This document shows, piece after piece, positions 19,364 through 28,966 of a stretch of 64,000 bases of DNA. The notes below the pieces were generated by a model. It was not told the DNA's origin. It was given only the letters and a program-made list of their open reading frames with translations, and did no database searches. The DNA is from Aestuariibius sp. HNIBRBA575. Lineage in GTDB: Bacteria > Pseudomonadota > Alphaproteobacteria > Rhodobacterales > Rhodobacteraceae. Positions within the stretch are counted from its first letter, which is position 1. Each line of letters opens with the position of its first letter. Location: positions 461,501-525,500 of the forward strand of contig NZ_CP162414.1 of the NCBI RefSeq assembly GCF_040932005.1. The letters are read 5' to 3'. Position numbers and translations under genes: made by a program.

Positions 19364-19980
19364 TGAAAGCTGATGCCATCAAACTGGACGGCGCCAAAGC
19401 CGGTTCCGTCGAACTGAACGACGAAATCTATGGCCTGGAGCCACGTGTTGACATCCTGCACCGTGTTGTGCGCTGGCAGCGTAACAACGCTATGGCCGGT
19501 ACTCACAAGGTTAAGACACGTTCCGAAACCAGCTACTCTACCAAGAAAATCTATCGCCAAAAAGGCACCGGCGGCGCACGTCACGGTGACCGGAATGCTC
19601 CGATTTTCCGCGGTGGTGGTATTTACAAGGGTCCAACACCCCGGAGCCACGGTCACGATCTGACCAAAAAGTTCCGCAAGTTGGGTCTGCGTCACGCGCT
19701 GTCCGCTAAGCTGAAAGCTGGCGAATTGGTTGTGATTGAAAACGCCGACACAGAAGCCAAAACCGCCGCTCTGGCCAAACAGGTTGCAAACCTGGGTTGG
19801 AAACGCGCTTTGGTCATCGACGGCGCTTCTGTCAGCGAAAGCTTCGCAACTGCAGCACGCAACATCGATGGTCTGGATATCCTGCCAACGATGGGCGCCA
19901 ACGTTTATGACATCCTGCGCAGCGACACGCTTGTGTTGACCAAAGCAGGTGTTGAAGCACTGGAGGCTCGACTGAAATGA
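19363..19980 (+). CDS. rplD: 50S ribosomal protein L4
   Basis: 205 residues, coupled to rplC by a one-base overlap. It has the [25 protein letters not shown] block, the loop that lines the exit tunnel. In gammaproteobacteria L4 represses its own operon; I see no equivalent leader here. Its end overlaps rplW by four bases. Confidence 0.97.
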   Translation: MKADAIKLDGAKAGSVELNDEIYGLEPRVDILHRVVRWQRNNAMAGTHKVKTRSETSYSTKKIYRQKGTGGARHGDRNAPIFRGGGIYKGPTPRSHGHDLTKKFRKLGLRHALSAKLKAGELVVIENADTEAKTAALAKQVANLGWKRALVIDGASVSESFATAARNIDGLDILPTMGANVYDILRSDTLVLTKAGVEALEARLK

Positions 19981-20273
19981 GCGCGAAGGCAGAACATTAC
20001 GATGTGATCCGCAAGCCGATCATCACTGAAAAATCCACAATGGCATCCGAAAATGGCGCCGTGGTTTTCGAAGTGGCAATCGACAGCAACAAACCTCAGA
20101 TCAAAGAGGCCGTTGAGGCTCTGTTTGGTGTAAAAGTGAAAGCGGTCAACACCACGATCACCAAAGGTAAAGTCAAACGTTTCAAGGGCCAACTTGGGAC
20201 CCGTAAAGACGTTAAAAAGGCTTATGTGACGCTCGAAGAGGGCAACACAATCGACGTGTCCACCGGACTCTGA
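19977..20273 (+). CDS. rplW: 50S ribosomal protein L23
   Basis: 98 residues beginning [20 protein letters not shown], with the family block [18 protein letters not shown] region near 55-72. L23 forms the docking site for trigger factor and SRP at the tunnel exit. It is the last gene before a strong terminator, which is unusual since rplB normally follows directly. Confidence 0.97.
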   Translation: MSAKAEHYDVIRKPIITEKSTMASENGAVVFEVAIDSNKPQIKEAVEALFGVKVKAVNTTITKGKVKRFKGQLGTRKDVKKAYVTLEEGNTIDVSTGL

Positions 20274-20293
20274 GATTAACACCTTTCGACATT

Positions 20294-20324
20294 AAAAGCC
20301 CCTCGGGAAACCGGGGGGCTTTTT
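20294..20324 (+). terminator. Rho-independent terminator after rplW
   Basis: Stem AAAAGCCCCTCGG / CCGGGGGGCTTTT around a GAAA loop, followed by a T-run. It ends the first S10 block in the middle of a normally continuous operon. Confidence 0.88.
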
Positions 20325-20495
20325 GCGTGAATTGGACATGCGTTCAGTCAGGCCGCGAGGCGGGCCAAAACGCCTATCTGCGTTAGGGCCGGGAATGGGG
20401 CTGATGACAAAATATCTGTCAGGGGTGCATGATGCTGACATAAGGGTGTCAGGAGCGGTCTGCTAGGGTGTTGGAAATCGAAAAGGAAATTCCAA

Positions 20496-20939
20496 ATGAC
20501 TAAAATCCAACGTTCACTGACCATGCCCGCCACGTCTGATGCGATATGGGCGGTTTTGGGCCGCTATATGCATATCGATGACTTTGCGCCCGAAGTCAGC
20601 AGCGTCGAGGCCCTGACACATGGCGAAAACGGGGTCGGGTCCAAACGACGATGTGTGTTTAAAAACGGATCGTCCCTGGTTGAAGAAGTGACTGCATGGA
20701 CCCCCGGCAAAGGCTATCGGGTTCGCGCGTCAGAGTTTGGGACAATGCCTCTGCATCACATGAATGCCGAACTAGAGGTGATCCCCATGGGCGCACAAGG
20801 CGCGCGCGTGGTGTGGTCGGTCGATTACCGGGTAAAATACGGCCCGTTAGGCTGGCTGCTGGGGCAAACCATGATGAAAGGCATGATGGGCAAAGTGCTG
20901 GACGGCAACCTAAAGGGATTGGCCGATCAGGTTCAGTAG
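20496..20939 (+). CDS. SRPBCC-family (polyketide cyclase/dehydrase-like) protein
   Basis: 147 residues from ATG 20496 (MTKIQRSLTMPATSDAIWAVLGR). Alternating strands and the internal VEEVTAWTPGKGYRVR and ARVVWSVDYRVKYGPLG segments fit the START/SRPBCC hydrophobic-pocket fold; the final helix (LLGQTMMKGMMGKVLDGNLKG) is its usual C-terminal alpha helix. No catalytic residue can be assigned, and ligand and role are unknown. It is a cargo gene inside the ribosomal cluster with its own terminator. Confidence 0.75.
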   Translation: MTKIQRSLTMPATSDAIWAVLGRYMHIDDFAPEVSSVEALTHGENGVGSKRRCVFKNGSSLVEEVTAWTPGKGYRVRASEFGTMPLHHMNAELEVIPMGAQGARVVWSVDYRVKYGPLGWLLGQTMMKGMMGKVLDGNLKGLADQVQ

Positions 20940-20973
20940 GTTTAGCTAACAAAGTCGTTTGACGTTTAGTAAC

Positions 20974-20999
20974 AGCCCTTCGGCAAACCGAGGGGCTTT
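20974..20999 (+). terminator. Terminator after the SRPBCC gene
   Basis: Ten-pair stem AGCCCTTCGG / CCGAGGGGCT (one G-T wobble) with a CAAA loop. It is followed by a short TTTGATTTT run. Confidence 0.7.
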
Positions 21000-21076
21000 G
21001 ATTTTGGCGCTTGTGATTTCGCCCTGTTTAGGTGTCTATGATTGTGTTGTTTAACGTATTCACTAGGAACGCTCAC

Positions 21077-21490
21077 GTGAAACTATTATTGGCCGTTATC
21101 AGTTTCTTTATCGCCGGCACATCGGTTCAAGCCGCAACACTGGAAGAGTTTGCAGCTATCCTGGAAGCCAATTCATGGGGGTGGAGTGTTGTGGAAAACG
21201 GGTGCGTCGAACAGTACCGCGTTTTTTCTTTTAATCGCGACTTTACCAAGATGCAGAGCTTCATTTCTGAGGGAAATGTGACGATTGATTATCGGGTTCT
21301 GGGGCATAGCCACAATTCGATTACAATGCAGATCATTGGAGAAGATCGACTGGATGACGATGGCGCGCCTGTGGTGTGGCAATTGCGGTTCGCCGGTGAA
21401 GGCATGATTTGCTGGCGTCGAACCGATTGGTTGCTCTTTGATTGCACACGACCTTTGTTGCGCTGTGACACGACGCCTCCAGCTTCCTAA
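21077..21490 (+). CDS. Predicted secreted protein of unknown function
   Basis: 137 residues from GTG 21077, chosen because TAGGAA lies 8 bases upstream and the protein then opens with a clean signal peptide (MKLLLAVISFFIAGTSVQA, cleavage before ATLEEF). The mature part, about 118 residues, has four Cys (NGCVEQ, MICWRR, LFDCTR, LLRCDT), probably two disulfides, and mixed strands. It is likely periplasmic or exported. I do not recognise a family. It is a second cargo gene between rplW and rplB. Confidence 0.7.
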   Translation: MKLLLAVISFFIAGTSVQAATLEEFAAILEANSWGWSVVENGCVEQYRVFSFNRDFTKMQSFISEGNVTIDYRVLGHSHNSITMQIIGEDRLDDDGAPVVWQLRFAGEGMICWRRTDWLLFDCTRPLLRCDTTPPAS

Positions 21491-21792
21491 ATCTACACCG
21501 GGTCAGGGAAAGTGTGCCCATATACAGGGCCGGTCTAAGTCTGAGCAGATCATTTTTACTAGTTGGCGTGAACGGATATCATCAGACCGATTTCGCCAGA
21601 TCAAACTTTCCAACAAAAGGGCTTTGAAATAAGGCCCAAACGCTAGACACCCCCCCACATCCCCGTTATACGCACGCAATCGGCTGGCCTCAGATTCGTT
21701 CTGGGGCCTGTTGATATTTACGACCGGGGACCTTCGGGGCCCTATAACAGAAGGGGTTTTACGACCCCTCAAAGCAACGGAAGACAGATAAC
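21491..21792 (+). other. Leader region upstream of rplB
   Basis: Non-coding. It holds the promoter at 21644-21672 and a small hairpin AGGGGT / ACCCCT (21752-21769) just before the rplB ribosome-binding site. The leader from the predicted start is about 115 bases. No known r-protein leader motif can be named. Confidence 0.55.
21644..21672 (+). promoter_or_regulatory. Promoter of the rplB block
   Basis: TAGACA at 21644-21649, a C-rich 17-base spacer, and TATACG at 21667-21672. The C-rich spacer and GC-rich region after the -10 resemble the rpsL promoter. Confidence 0.6.
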
Positions 21793-22635
21793 ATGGCACT
21801 AAAGTCGTATAAGCCGACGACGCCAGGCCAGCGTGGACTGGTACTGATCGACCGTTCGGAGCTTTGGAAAGGACGCCCAGTCAAGAGCCTTACACAGGGT
21901 CTGACAAAATCGGGTGGCCGGAACAATACCGGACGGATTACATCGCGTCGTCGTGGTGGTGGTGCAAAGCGCCTCTACCGGATCGTGGATTTCAAGCGGA
22001 ACAAATTTGACGTATCCGCCTCCGTCCTACGGATCGAATATGACCCTAACCGGACTGCGTTTATCGCTCTGGTACAGTACGAAGACGGCGAGCAGGCCTA
22101 TATCCTTGCTCCGCAGCGTCTGGCTGTAGGGGACAAAGTGATTGCATCTGCCAAGGCTGACGTTAAGCCCGGCAATGCCATGCCTTTCTCAGGCATGCCA
22201 ATTGGTACAATCATTCACAACATCGAAATGAAACCCGGCAAGGGTGGTCAGATCGCACGTGCAGCCGGTACTTACGCCCAGTTTGTTGGTCGTGATGGTG
22301 GCTATGCTCAGATCCGCCTGTCGTCTGGTGAATTGCGCTTGGTACGTCAGGAATGCATGGCCACAATCGGTGCCGTGTCCAACCCTGACAACAGCAACCA
22401 AAACTTCGGTAAAGCCGGTCGTATCCGCCACAAAGGTGTGCGTCCGTCGGTCCGTGGTGTGGTTATGAACCCTGTTGATCACCCACATGGTGGTGGTGAA
22501 GGCCGGACTTCGGGTGGTCGTCACCCAGTTACGCCTTGGGGTAAACCGACCAAGGGTGCACGTACCCGCAACAAGAACAAGGCGTCGCAGAAGCTTATTA
22601 TCCGCTCGCGTCACGCCAAGAAAAAGGGCCGTTAA
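21793..22635 (+). CDS. rplB: 50S ribosomal protein L2
   Basis: 280 residues, the full-length protein of the peptidyl-transferase region. It opens [17 protein letters not shown] and contains the [16 protein letters not shown] block, in which the conserved His of HPHGGG supports subunit association and catalysis. It is the first gene after the interruption; rpsS follows three bases later. Confidence 0.98.
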   Translation: MALKSYKPTTPGQRGLVLIDRSELWKGRPVKSLTQGLTKSGGRNNTGRITSRRRGGGAKRLYRIVDFKRNKFDVSASVLRIEYDPNRTAFIALVQYEDGEQAYILAPQRLAVGDKVIASAKADVKPGNAMPFSGMPIGTIIHNIEMKPGKGGQIARAAGTYAQFVGRDGGYAQIRLSSGELRLVRQECMATIGAVSNPDNSNQNFGKAGRIRHKGVRPSVRGVVMNPVDHPHGGGEGRTSGGRHPVTPWGKPTKGARTRNKNKASQKLIIRSRHAKKKGR

Positions 22636-22638
22636 GAC

Positions 22639-22917
22639 ATGGCACGTTCTGTTTGGAAAGGTCCCTTCGTTGACGCCTATGTGCTCAAGAAGGCCGAAGC
22701 GGTTCGCGAAGGCGGCCGTAATGAAGTCATCAAGATCTGGTCTCGCCGGTCCACCATTCTGCCTCAATTCGTTGGGCTGACGTTTGGTGTGTATAATGGT
22801 CACAAACATGTGCCCGTTAACGTCACCGAAGAGATGATCGGTCAGAAGTTCGGTGAATATTCACCGACCCGTACCTATTACGGGCATGCTGCTGACAAAA
22901 AAGCGAAGCGGAAGTAA
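22639..22917 (+). CDS. rpsS: 30S ribosomal protein S19
   Basis: 92 residues ([19 protein letters not shown] start, then [24 protein letters not shown]). S19 sits in the 30S head next to S13 and contacts the A-site tRNA. Standard length; spacing of three bases on each side shows coupling to rplB and rplV. Confidence 0.98.
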   Translation: MARSVWKGPFVDAYVLKKAEAVREGGRNEVIKIWSRRSTILPQFVGLTFGVYNGHKHVPVNVTEEMIGQKFGEYSPTRTYYGHAADKKAKRK

Positions 22918-22920
22918 GTC

Positions 22921-23301
22921 ATGGGCAAGGCAAAGAACCCCCGCCGCGTGGCAGATAACGAAGCAATGGCCAAAGTGCGCATGCTCCGTACCTCCCCGCA
23001 GAAATTGAACCTGGTAGCCGGTTTGATCCGTGGCAAGAAAGTTGAGAAGGCTCTGACCGACTTGACATTTTCTAACAAGCGGATCGCAGCAGACGTGAAG
23101 AAATGCCTTCAGTCCGCAATCGCAAACGCCGAAAACAACCACAACCTGGACGTCGATGAATTGGTCGTTGCAGAAGCTTATGTGGGCAAAAACCTGACGA
23201 TGAAACGCGGTCGCCCGCGGGCACGTGGTCGGTTTGGTCGTATCATTAAGCCGTTCGCAGAATTGACCATCAAAGTGCGTCAAGTTGAGGAGCAAGCGTA
23301 A
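22921..23301 (+). CDS. rplV: 50S ribosomal protein L22
   Basis: 126 residues. The long beta-hairpin that lines the exit tunnel is in the second half ([14 protein letters not shown], near 97-110), where macrolide-resistance changes occur; the read is unremarkable. The stop overlaps the rpsC ATG by one base (TAATG). Confidence 0.98.
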   Translation: MGKAKNPRRVADNEAMAKVRMLRTSPQKLNLVAGLIRGKKVEKALTDLTFSNKRIAADVKKCLQSAIANAENNHNLDVDELVVAEAYVGKNLTMKRGRPRARGRFGRIIKPFAELTIKVRQVEEQA

Positions 23302-24017
23302 TGGGTAATAAAGTAAATCCAGTAGGCATGCGTCTTCAGGTCAACCGTACCTGGGACAGCCGTTGGTACGCCGACACCAAAGACTTTGGCGATCTCCTTC
23401 TTGAAGACATCAAGATCCGGGATTTCATCAAAGCCGATTGTAAACAAGCCGGTGTGTCCCGTGTGATCATCGAACGTCCGCACAAAAAGTGCCGCGTAAC
23501 GGTTCACACTGCACGTCCTGGTGTCATCATTGGTAAGAAAGGTGCAGACATTGAAACTCTGCGCAAAAAGCTTGCCAACCTGACAGACAGCGAACTGCAC
23601 CTCAACATCGTTGAAGTGCGCAAGCCAGAGCTGGACGCCGCATTGGTTGGTGAATCCATCGCTCAGCAGCTGGAACGTCGTGTTTCTTTCCGTCGCGCTA
23701 TGAAGCGTGCGGTTCAGAACGCCATGCGCATGGGGGCCCTGGGCATCCGTGTGAACGTTGCAGGCCGCCTCGGTGGTGCTGAAATCGCCCGGACTGAATG
23801 GTATCGTGAAGGCCGTGTGCCGCTGCACACTCTGCGTGCTGACATCGATTACGCCCATTCCGAAGCCACGACACCTTATGGTATCATTGGCATCAAGGTC
23901 TGGATCTTCAAAGGCGAGATCATGGAACATGATCCCCAAGCCCGCGATCGCAAAGCCCAAGAGGCGCAGGACGGTCCTGCACCCCGTGGTGCTGGCGGCA
24001 ATCGCCGCGACCGCTAA
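23301..24017 (+). CDS. rpsC: 30S ribosomal protein S3
   Basis: 238 residues. Starts [23 protein letters not shown]; the KH domain [12 protein letters not shown] is near 74-85. It forms part of the mRNA entry tunnel and its helicase. The C-terminal tail is basic and Ala/Gly/Arg-rich. Standard S10-operon position. Confidence 0.98.
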   Translation: MGNKVNPVGMRLQVNRTWDSRWYADTKDFGDLLLEDIKIRDFIKADCKQAGVSRVIIERPHKKCRVTVHTARPGVIIGKKGADIETLRKKLANLTDSELHLNIVEVRKPELDAALVGESIAQQLERRVSFRRAMKRAVQNAMRMGALGIRVNVAGRLGGAEIARTEWYREGRVPLHTLRADIDYAHSEATTPYGIIGIKVWIFKGEIMEHDPQARDRKAQEAQDGPAPRGAGGNRRDR

Positions 24018-24030
24018 GGAGTGATTTGAG

Positions 24031-24444
24031 ATGCTGCAACCAAAGCGCACTAAATTCCGCAAGATGCACAAAGGCCGGATTCGGGGCGAAGCCAAAGGTG
24101 GCTCCGATCTGAACTTTGGGACTTTTGGTCTGAAAGCTCTTCAGCCTGAGCGTATCACTGCCCGTCAAATTGAGGCCGCTCGTCGTGCCATGACGCGTCA
24201 GATGAAACGCCAAGGCCGTGTCTGGATCCGGATCTTCCCTGATCTGCCCGTCACGTCCAAACCCGTCGAAGTTCGTATGGGTAAAGGTAAGGGTTCCGTT
24301 GATTTCTGGGCCGCCAAGGTAAAACCTGGCCGCGTTATGTTTGAAATCGATGGCGTCAGCGAAGACGTCGCCCGTGAGGCCCTGCGCCTTGCTGCGATGA
24401 AGCTGCCGATCAAGACACGTGTTGTACAACGCGAAGATTGGTAA
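24031..24444 (+). CDS. rplP: 50S ribosomal protein L16
   Basis: 137 residues starting [19 protein letters not shown], with the conserved [28 protein letters not shown] block. Contacts the A- and P-site tRNA acceptor arms. It ends the second S10 block, with three hairpins downstream instead of rpmC. Confidence 0.98.
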   Translation: MLQPKRTKFRKMHKGRIRGEAKGGSDLNFGTFGLKALQPERITARQIEAARRAMTRQMKRQGRVWIRIFPDLPVTSKPVEVRMGKGKGSVDFWAAKVKPGRVMFEIDGVSEDVAREALRLAAMKLPIKTRVVQREDW

Positions 24445-24445
24445 A

Positions 24446-24553
24446 CGTTAAACCCTTTTGGGTTTAACGACGGTATAGCGGGTTTTCCCAGAAAACCCGC
24501 GGGCCGTACCTAAGATAAAAAAGCCCCCGTCGAGAATTCGGCGGGGGCTTTTG
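24446..24553 (+). terminator. Three tandem hairpins ending the rplP block
   Basis: First, a perfect 24-base palindrome at 24446-24469 (10-bp arms around TTTT). Second, a perfect 10-bp stem at 24478-24500 with a CCA loop. Third, a stem at 24516-24553 with AAAAGCCCCC / GGGGGCTTTT ends and a T-run, the classical terminator. The first two lie between the rplP stop and the third and lack T-runs. Confidence 0.85.
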
Positions 24554-24579
24554 TTTTTCAGTTTATCTTCGCTTGTGGC

Positions 24580-25320
24580 TTAAAAAGGTATTTCGCGCCA
24601 CAGCTCGACCGCCCAATCATCAAAGTATATGGTTTGCGGATAGTCGACTTTGTCGCGATAGGGGCCGATACGCGCTGCGAGTTCGGCCCCGTCGGGGTCG
24701 CTGTCATGTCCAGACATCGAAACGATAATCTGATTGTCTACGGTTACGCGGCAAAATCCATCAGTATCAGACAGCACATATTCCATCACAACGTTGTGCC
24801 AGTTGCCATCAATCAGATTGATGCCATGTGACCTGATCGACTGAATGTTTTGATCTTGCTGATCACCCGTGTAGTCGATGCATTTGGCTTGTCCGCCTTC
24901 GCTTAGATAGACAGCGATTGCCGGCGAAAACGTAGTGTTCCGCCCCTGTTTGATCTGCGCGATCATAAGGCGTCTTTCGACCGTAAAACCAGGATCAACG
25001 CGCACTCGGAAACTCTGCCGCACAAAGCCAGCGCCATCGGCGATCTGCCCCATTTCGGCCCGTTCGGTGCCGTTGGGTATATCCGAGCTGGAAGGCGTCA
25101 TGCCGGGCTGGATGGTGAAAGCTGCAACGCCGGCATCAAAGCTCGCGGCTTGGCGGGCCGTATCTGGGCCATGAGGTGGAAAATAACGTGGGCGATCATC
25201 GAAACTGGTGGCAAATGTGCGGTACGGCCCAAATTCCGTATCTGCGTCGTTTAATGCTGTGTCGGTCGGCTGGCATCCTGCAATGACAAACGCTCCCAAA
25301 ACGATTGCTGCGTATTTCAT
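24580..25320 (-). CDS. Heparin-lyase-I-like lipoprotein
   Basis: 246 residues with a lipoprotein signal (MKYAAIVLGAFVIAGC, Cys16). The mature region reads as a jelly-roll domain like those of heparin lyase I and polysaccharide lyase 20 relatives: VERRLMIAQIKQG near 115-127 and GNWHNVVMEYVLSDTDGFCRV near 181-201. It may bind or cleave a polysaccharide at the envelope; I see no clear catalytic triad from sequence alone. It is read after the adjacent 2OG-oxygenase gene (4-base gap), opposite to the ribosomal genes. Confidence 0.6.
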   Translation of the reverse strand: MKYAAIVLGAFVIAGCQPTDTALNDADTEFGPYRTFATSFDDRPRYFPPHGPDTARQAASFDAGVAAFTIQPGMTPSSSDIPNGTERAEMGQIADGAGFVRQSFRVRVDPGFTVERRLMIAQIKQGRNTTFSPAIAVYLSEGGQAKCIDYTGDQQDQNIQSIRSHGINLIDGNWHNVVMEYVLSDTDGFCRVTVDNQIIVSMSGHDSDPDGAELAARIGPYRDKVDYPQTIYFDDWAVELWREIPF

Positions 25321-25324
25321 TTGA

Positions 25325-25945
25325 TTACTCCCACTTATAATTAAAGCTCACCGAAATGCGTTCTTCGTCGGACATGTTCATCGGGACTTCGTGGCGCAGC
25401 CAGCTTTCCCATAGCAAGACATCCCCGACCTCGGGTTTGACATAGATAAAGGTGCGCAATTCTTCGCGGGCGTCTTTTAGGCGGGCAGGGGCGGCCATCA
25501 GGCGGCCGGATCGCGGGTCTTCCAGCTTTAGGGCAGACGCGCCTTCGGGCATGTTGACATAAGTGGTGCCAGAAATCACCGAATGGGGATGGATATGGGA
25601 CCCATGGGTGCCGCCTTCGGGCAGGATGTTGATCCACAGATCCTCTAGCACCAAATTGCGCCCATCCAGATCAAATTCCAGATCTTTGGCAAAGGCCGCG
25701 ACGTGCTGGTCCAGCGTTTTGACCAGATCGGCAAAGATCGGGAACCGCCAAGGCAGATCGGTCAGCGACGCATAAGACGTGTAGCCCGGATAGCCGTTGG
25801 CTTCGGACCAGTCTTGGCCGGCTTCGTCATCATTGGCGATGACAACGCAGGAATTGTCCAACTCGGCCGGATCGATTTTGGGTTCGAATTCGGACAAAGC
25901 GGCGTGATAAAGGCGGGTGACGAACAGGGATTTTATATGTGACAT
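25325..25945 (-). CDS. TIGR02466-family 2OG-Fe(II) oxygenase
   Basis: 206 residues from the ATG at 25945 (MSHIKSLFVTRLYHA); an upstream in-frame extension looks spurious. The iron site is suggested by HIHPHS near 118-123 and RHEVPMN near 186-192, with VSFNYKW at the end; the WINILPEGGTHGSHIHPHS stretch is typical of this putative 2-oxoglutarate dioxygenase family. Substrate unknown. First gene of a two-gene minus-strand unit with the lyase-like lipoprotein, inserted between rplP and rpmC. Confidence 0.75.
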   Translation of the reverse strand: MSHIKSLFVTRLYHAALSEFEPKIDPAELDNSCVVIANDDEAGQDWSEANGYPGYTSYASLTDLPWRFPIFADLVKTLDQHVAAFAKDLEFDLDGRNLVLEDLWINILPEGGTHGSHIHPHSVISGTTYVNMPEGASALKLEDPRSGRLMAAPARLKDAREELRTFIYVKPEVGDVLLWESWLRHEVPMNMSDEERISVSFNYKWE

Positions 25946-26061
25946 AGGGTGGTGATAGCGCAGCTGATCAGAACTGACGAGAGGCGGTTTGACGCGATCT
26001 GACTTCACTGGGATTTTCTGTGCTTTGGAAAGAGCCCACAGTTTGTGACCTTTTGGAAAGA

Positions 26062-26454
26062 ATGCGCGTACAGTTCATGATGCGTATGGCGTTAGTGATG
26101 ACATTCAGCCTGGCCCTGCCGGTCGCCGCGCAGGATGTTCAGTGGAATTTGGTAGATACTGGTGTGGCAATGCATTCGGTGCATGGGCGCGGGGCGGAAA
26201 TGCGGATCCAACCCATCCCAGTCCCTGAAGGGTTGTTTCAGGATGAACGTTTAGACGGTTTAATGCATGGGCTGTGTAACCATTTTGCGCCCCTCGTCAT
26301 TCCACACCTGAAAAAAAATATGGATATCGAAACATTTGACTTTATTTCGGTTCGCATCGTCTCGGGCGGTGTGTTTGGCCGATTTGTTCTCACGGCTTAC
26401 GAGATCACAGAGGACGGCTGTGGCGACCCGCTTTTGGCGTATGATCCGCAATAA
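26062..26454 (+). CDS. Predicted secreted protein of unknown function
   Basis: 130 residues from ATG 26062; a second ATG 15 bases later is possible. The signal peptide (MRVQFMMRMALVMTFSLALPVAAQ) is clear. The mature domain of about 106 residues has two Cys and reads VEWN-like strands with a central helix (LMHGLCNHFAPLVIPHLKK). Probably periplasmic. No family recognised. Confidence 0.65.
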   Translation: MRVQFMMRMALVMTFSLALPVAAQDVQWNLVDTGVAMHSVHGRGAEMRIQPIPVPEGLFQDERLDGLMHGLCNHFAPLVIPHLKKNMDIETFDFISVRIVSGGVFGRFVLTAYEITEDGCGDPLLAYDPQ

Positions 26455-26541
26455 ACCCTGCGTGGTTTTGCCGCTTGTGTTTGAATTGAACTTGGCGATC
26501 TTTGACCCCGGCTTGGAACGAGCAACCACAAGGATCGTTAG

Positions 26542-26994
26542 ATGCCCAAAGTGACTGAAACGGAGTTGCCTGCAACCAGCCAGCTGCATGGCTACGTCAA
26601 CGCAAATGACTTTATGGATTGTTTTGTTGTGAACGCGGACATGCCTGCGCGCCGGGCGGCAGAAATCATCACGGATTTCCCCGGTTGGGCGCGGTTTTTG
26701 TTGGTGATCCGGCGGATTGTCACGGCGCCGTTTGGATTGTCCAATGACGGACCGGTTGCGGATGACAAATTGGGGCCGTTTCCGGTGGATCAGGAAACTG
26801 ACGAAGAAATCATCGCCGGGTTCAACGACAGGCACCTGAATTTTCGGGTTTGTGTGCGATCCGTAGAAGGGCAGATATTCTTGGCGACGTGGGTGCATCC
26901 GCACAATTGGGGTGGTAAATTGTATCTGAACGTCATCTTGCCGGCACATATAATGATTGCCCGGAATGCGCTGGCACGAGTTGCGGCGGCTTAG
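26542..26994 (+). CDS. DUF2867 family protein
   Basis: 150 residues starting MPKVTETELPATSQLHGYVNA, with the PGWARFLLVIRRIVTAPFGL segment (near 47-66) that marks DUF2867 proteins. No known catalytic motif; function is unknown. It lies 87 bases after the secreted gene and about 60 bases before the rpmC promoter, inside the second interruption of the ribosomal cluster. Confidence 0.75.
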   Translation: MPKVTETELPATSQLHGYVNANDFMDCFVVNADMPARRAAEIITDFPGWARFLLVIRRIVTAPFGLSNDGPVADDKLGPFPVDQETDEEIIAGFNDRHLNFRVCVRSVEGQIFLATWVHPHNWGGKLYLNVILPAHIMIARNALARVAAA

Positions 26995-27055
26995 GCATAT
27001 TTCGTTGGGGTACCAGCCGTCGGCATCCCCATTACCGGATTAGGCAAACTTTTCC

Positions 27056-27084
27056 TTGCCCCCCGTGTCTGCCGCCCTTATAGA
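27056..27084 (+). promoter_or_regulatory. Promoter of the rpmC block
   Basis: TTGCCC at 27056-27061 and TATAGA at 27079-27084 with a 17-base spacer. The leader to rpmC is about 110 bases. The same -10 hexamer is used at the rpsL promoter. Confidence 0.6.
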
Positions 27085-27200
27085 GCGTCATCTGCGCGGA
27101 TTCTCCGTTTGCGGGGGATTCGGGTATTTCACGAACTCCACCAGTTGCGCGGTGACCCTTTGGGGGGCCGTCTGGTGATGTTGAATAAAGGAAAAGGCGC

Positions 27201-27407
27201 ATGAACGCCCAGGAACTACGTGACAAGACACCGGATCAGCTCCGGGAAGAGCTTGCTTCGCTGAAAAAGGAAGCCTTTAACCTGCGCTTCCAGCAGGCGA
27301 CTGGCCAACTCGAAAACACTGCACGCATGCGCGACGTTAAGCGCGGCGCCGCACGTGTAAAAACAATCCTGAATGAAAAGGCCGCAGCGGCCGCATCGGA
27401 GGCTTAA
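27201..27407 (+). CDS. rpmC: 50S ribosomal protein L29
   Basis: 68 residues, [48 protein letters not shown] fold: two long helices joined by a turn, normal for L29, part of the tunnel exit near L23. AAAGGAAAAGGCG precedes the ATG. First gene of the third block; rpsQ follows directly. Confidence 0.97.
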   Translation: MNAQELRDKTPDQLREELASLKKEAFNLRFQQATGQLENTARMRDVKRGAARVKTILNEKAAAAASEA

Positions 27408-27411
27408 TCCT

Positions 27412-27639
27412 ATGCCCAAACGTATCCTTTCAGGTGTTGTAACCAGCAACCAGAACGAACAGACCGTAACCGTGTCTGTTGAGCGTCGCTTTAAGCATCC
27501 TCAGATGCACAAAATCGTTCGTAAGTCCAAAAAATACCGGGCCCACGACGAAAACAACCAGTTCAGCGTAGGTGATACAGTTCGCATCCAAGAATGTGCG
27601 CCTAAGTCGAAAACCAAGCGTTGGGAAGTCATCGCGTAA
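27412..27639 (+). CDS. rpsQ: 30S ribosomal protein S17
   Basis: 75 residues from ATG 27412 ([21 protein letters not shown]), with the [10 protein letters not shown] loop and the [13 protein letters not shown] block. It is a primary binder of the 16S 5' domain. The longer in-frame reading from 27373 overlaps rpmC and lacks family support. Confidence 0.97.
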   Translation: MPKRILSGVVTSNQNEQTVTVSVERRFKHPQMHKIVRKSKKYRAHDENNQFSVGDTVRIQECAPKSKTKRWEVIA

Positions 27640-27717
27640 GCGAAGGCAGAACAGCTTAATCGAAACCCTGGGGACTTGGGCAGGTCATAAGCCCCCCCAC
27701 AGGTCGGGAGAAACCAA

Positions 27718-28086
27718 ATGATCCAGATGCAGACCAATCTGGATGTTGCTGATAACTCAGGCGCTCGCCGAGTTCAGTGCATCAAGGTCCTCGGCGGTTC
27801 ACACCGTCGTTATGCGTCGGTTGGTGACATCATCGTAGTATCGGTGAAAGAAGCCATCCCACGTGGGCGTGTTAAGAAAGGTGACGTGCGCAAAGCCGTC
27901 GTCGTTCGTACCGCCAAAGAAGTACGTCGCGAAGATGGGACAGCCATCCGGTTTGATGGCAATGCCGCCGTCATCCTGAACAACAACAACGAGCCAGTTG
28001 GCACCCGTATCTTTGGGCCAGTTGTTCGTGAGTTGCGTGCGAAAAACTTCATGAAAATCATCTCACTTGCGCCGGAGGTGCTGTAA
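27718..28086 (+). CDS. rplN: 50S ribosomal protein L14
   Basis: 122 residues, starting [27 protein letters not shown]. Conserved [23 protein letters not shown] block near 55-75 and the [13 protein letters not shown] end. L14 bridges to 16S rRNA helix 14. A 78-base gap precedes it; the stop overlaps rplX (TAATG). Confidence 0.98.
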   Translation: MIQMQTNLDVADNSGARRVQCIKVLGGSHRRYASVGDIIVVSVKEAIPRGRVKKGDVRKAVVVRTAKEVRREDGTAIRFDGNAAVILNNNNEPVGTRIFGPVVRELRAKNFMKIISLAPEVL

Positions 28087-28391
28087 TGGCTGCTAAACTC
28101 CGCAAAGGTGATAAGGTTGTTGTGCTTGCCGGTAAGGACAAGGGCAAAACCGGTGAGATTTCATCTGTGAACCCATCCGCAGGCAAGGCCGTTGTCGAAG
28201 GCGTGAACATCGCTGTTCGTCACGTAAAGCCAAGCCAGACCGACCAAGGTGGCCGTCAGCCAAAGGCAATGCCGATTGAGCTGTCCAACCTGTCGATCGT
28301 AGACGCAAATGGCAAAGCAACCCGTGTTGGCTTCCGTATGGATGGCGACAAAAAGGTTCGTTTTGCGAAAACCACGGGGGACGTAATCTAA
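28086..28391 (+). CDS. rplX: 50S ribosomal protein L24
   Basis: 101 residues with the KOW motif near the start ([25 protein letters not shown]). L24 nucleates early 50S assembly. One-base overlaps at both ends tie it to rplN and rplE. Confidence 0.98.
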   Translation: MAAKLRKGDKVVVLAGKDKGKTGEISSVNPSAGKAVVEGVNIAVRHVKPSQTDQGGRQPKAMPIELSNLSIVDANGKATRVGFRMDGDKKVRFAKTTGDVI

Positions 28392-28954
28392 TGTTGGATA
28401 ACGCAACTTATACCCCGCGTCTGAAAACAGAGTTTCGCGAAAAGATCCGCGCAGCGATGAAAGAAGAGTTCGGCTATAAGAACGACATGCAGATCCCGCG
28501 TCTGGATAAAATCGTTCTGAACATCGGGTGTGGCGCTGCTGCTGTTAAAGACAGCAAAAAAGCCAAATCCGCTCAGGCTGATCTGACAACCATTGCTGGT
28601 CAAAACGCTGTTATGACCAAAGCTAAAAAATCCATCGCTGGTTTCCGCGTTCGCGAAGACATGCCATTGGGCACCAAGGTGACCCTGCGCGGCGACCGGA
28701 TGTATGAATTCCTTGATCGTTTGATCACTGTTGCTCTGCCACGCGTTCGTGACTTCCGCGGCGTTTCCGGCACCAGCTTTGATGGTCGTGGCAACTATGC
28801 CATGGGTATCAAGGAACACATCGTCTTCCCAGAAATCGACTTCGATAAGATCGACGAAGCCTGGGGCATGGATATTGTCATCGCAACAACCGCTGACAAT
28901 GACGCTGAAGCAAAGAGCCTGTTGACGCATTTCAACATGCCCTTCAACAGCTAA
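28391..28954 (+). CDS. rplE: 50S ribosomal protein L5
   Basis: 187 residues. It binds 5S rRNA and contacts P-site tRNA through its loop. [20 protein letters not shown] region near 37-50 and the [19 protein letters not shown] block (near 116-137) are conserved. Its order after rplX is canonical. Confidence 0.98.
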   Translation: MLDNATYTPRLKTEFREKIRAAMKEEFGYKNDMQIPRLDKIVLNIGCGAAAVKDSKKAKSAQADLTTIAGQNAVMTKAKKSIAGFRVREDMPLGTKVTLRGDRMYEFLDRLITVALPRVRDFRGVSGTSFDGRGNYAMGIKEHIVFPEIDFDKIDEAWGMDIVIATTADNDAEAKSLLTHFNMPFNS

Positions 28955-28966
28955 AGGATCTGATCA

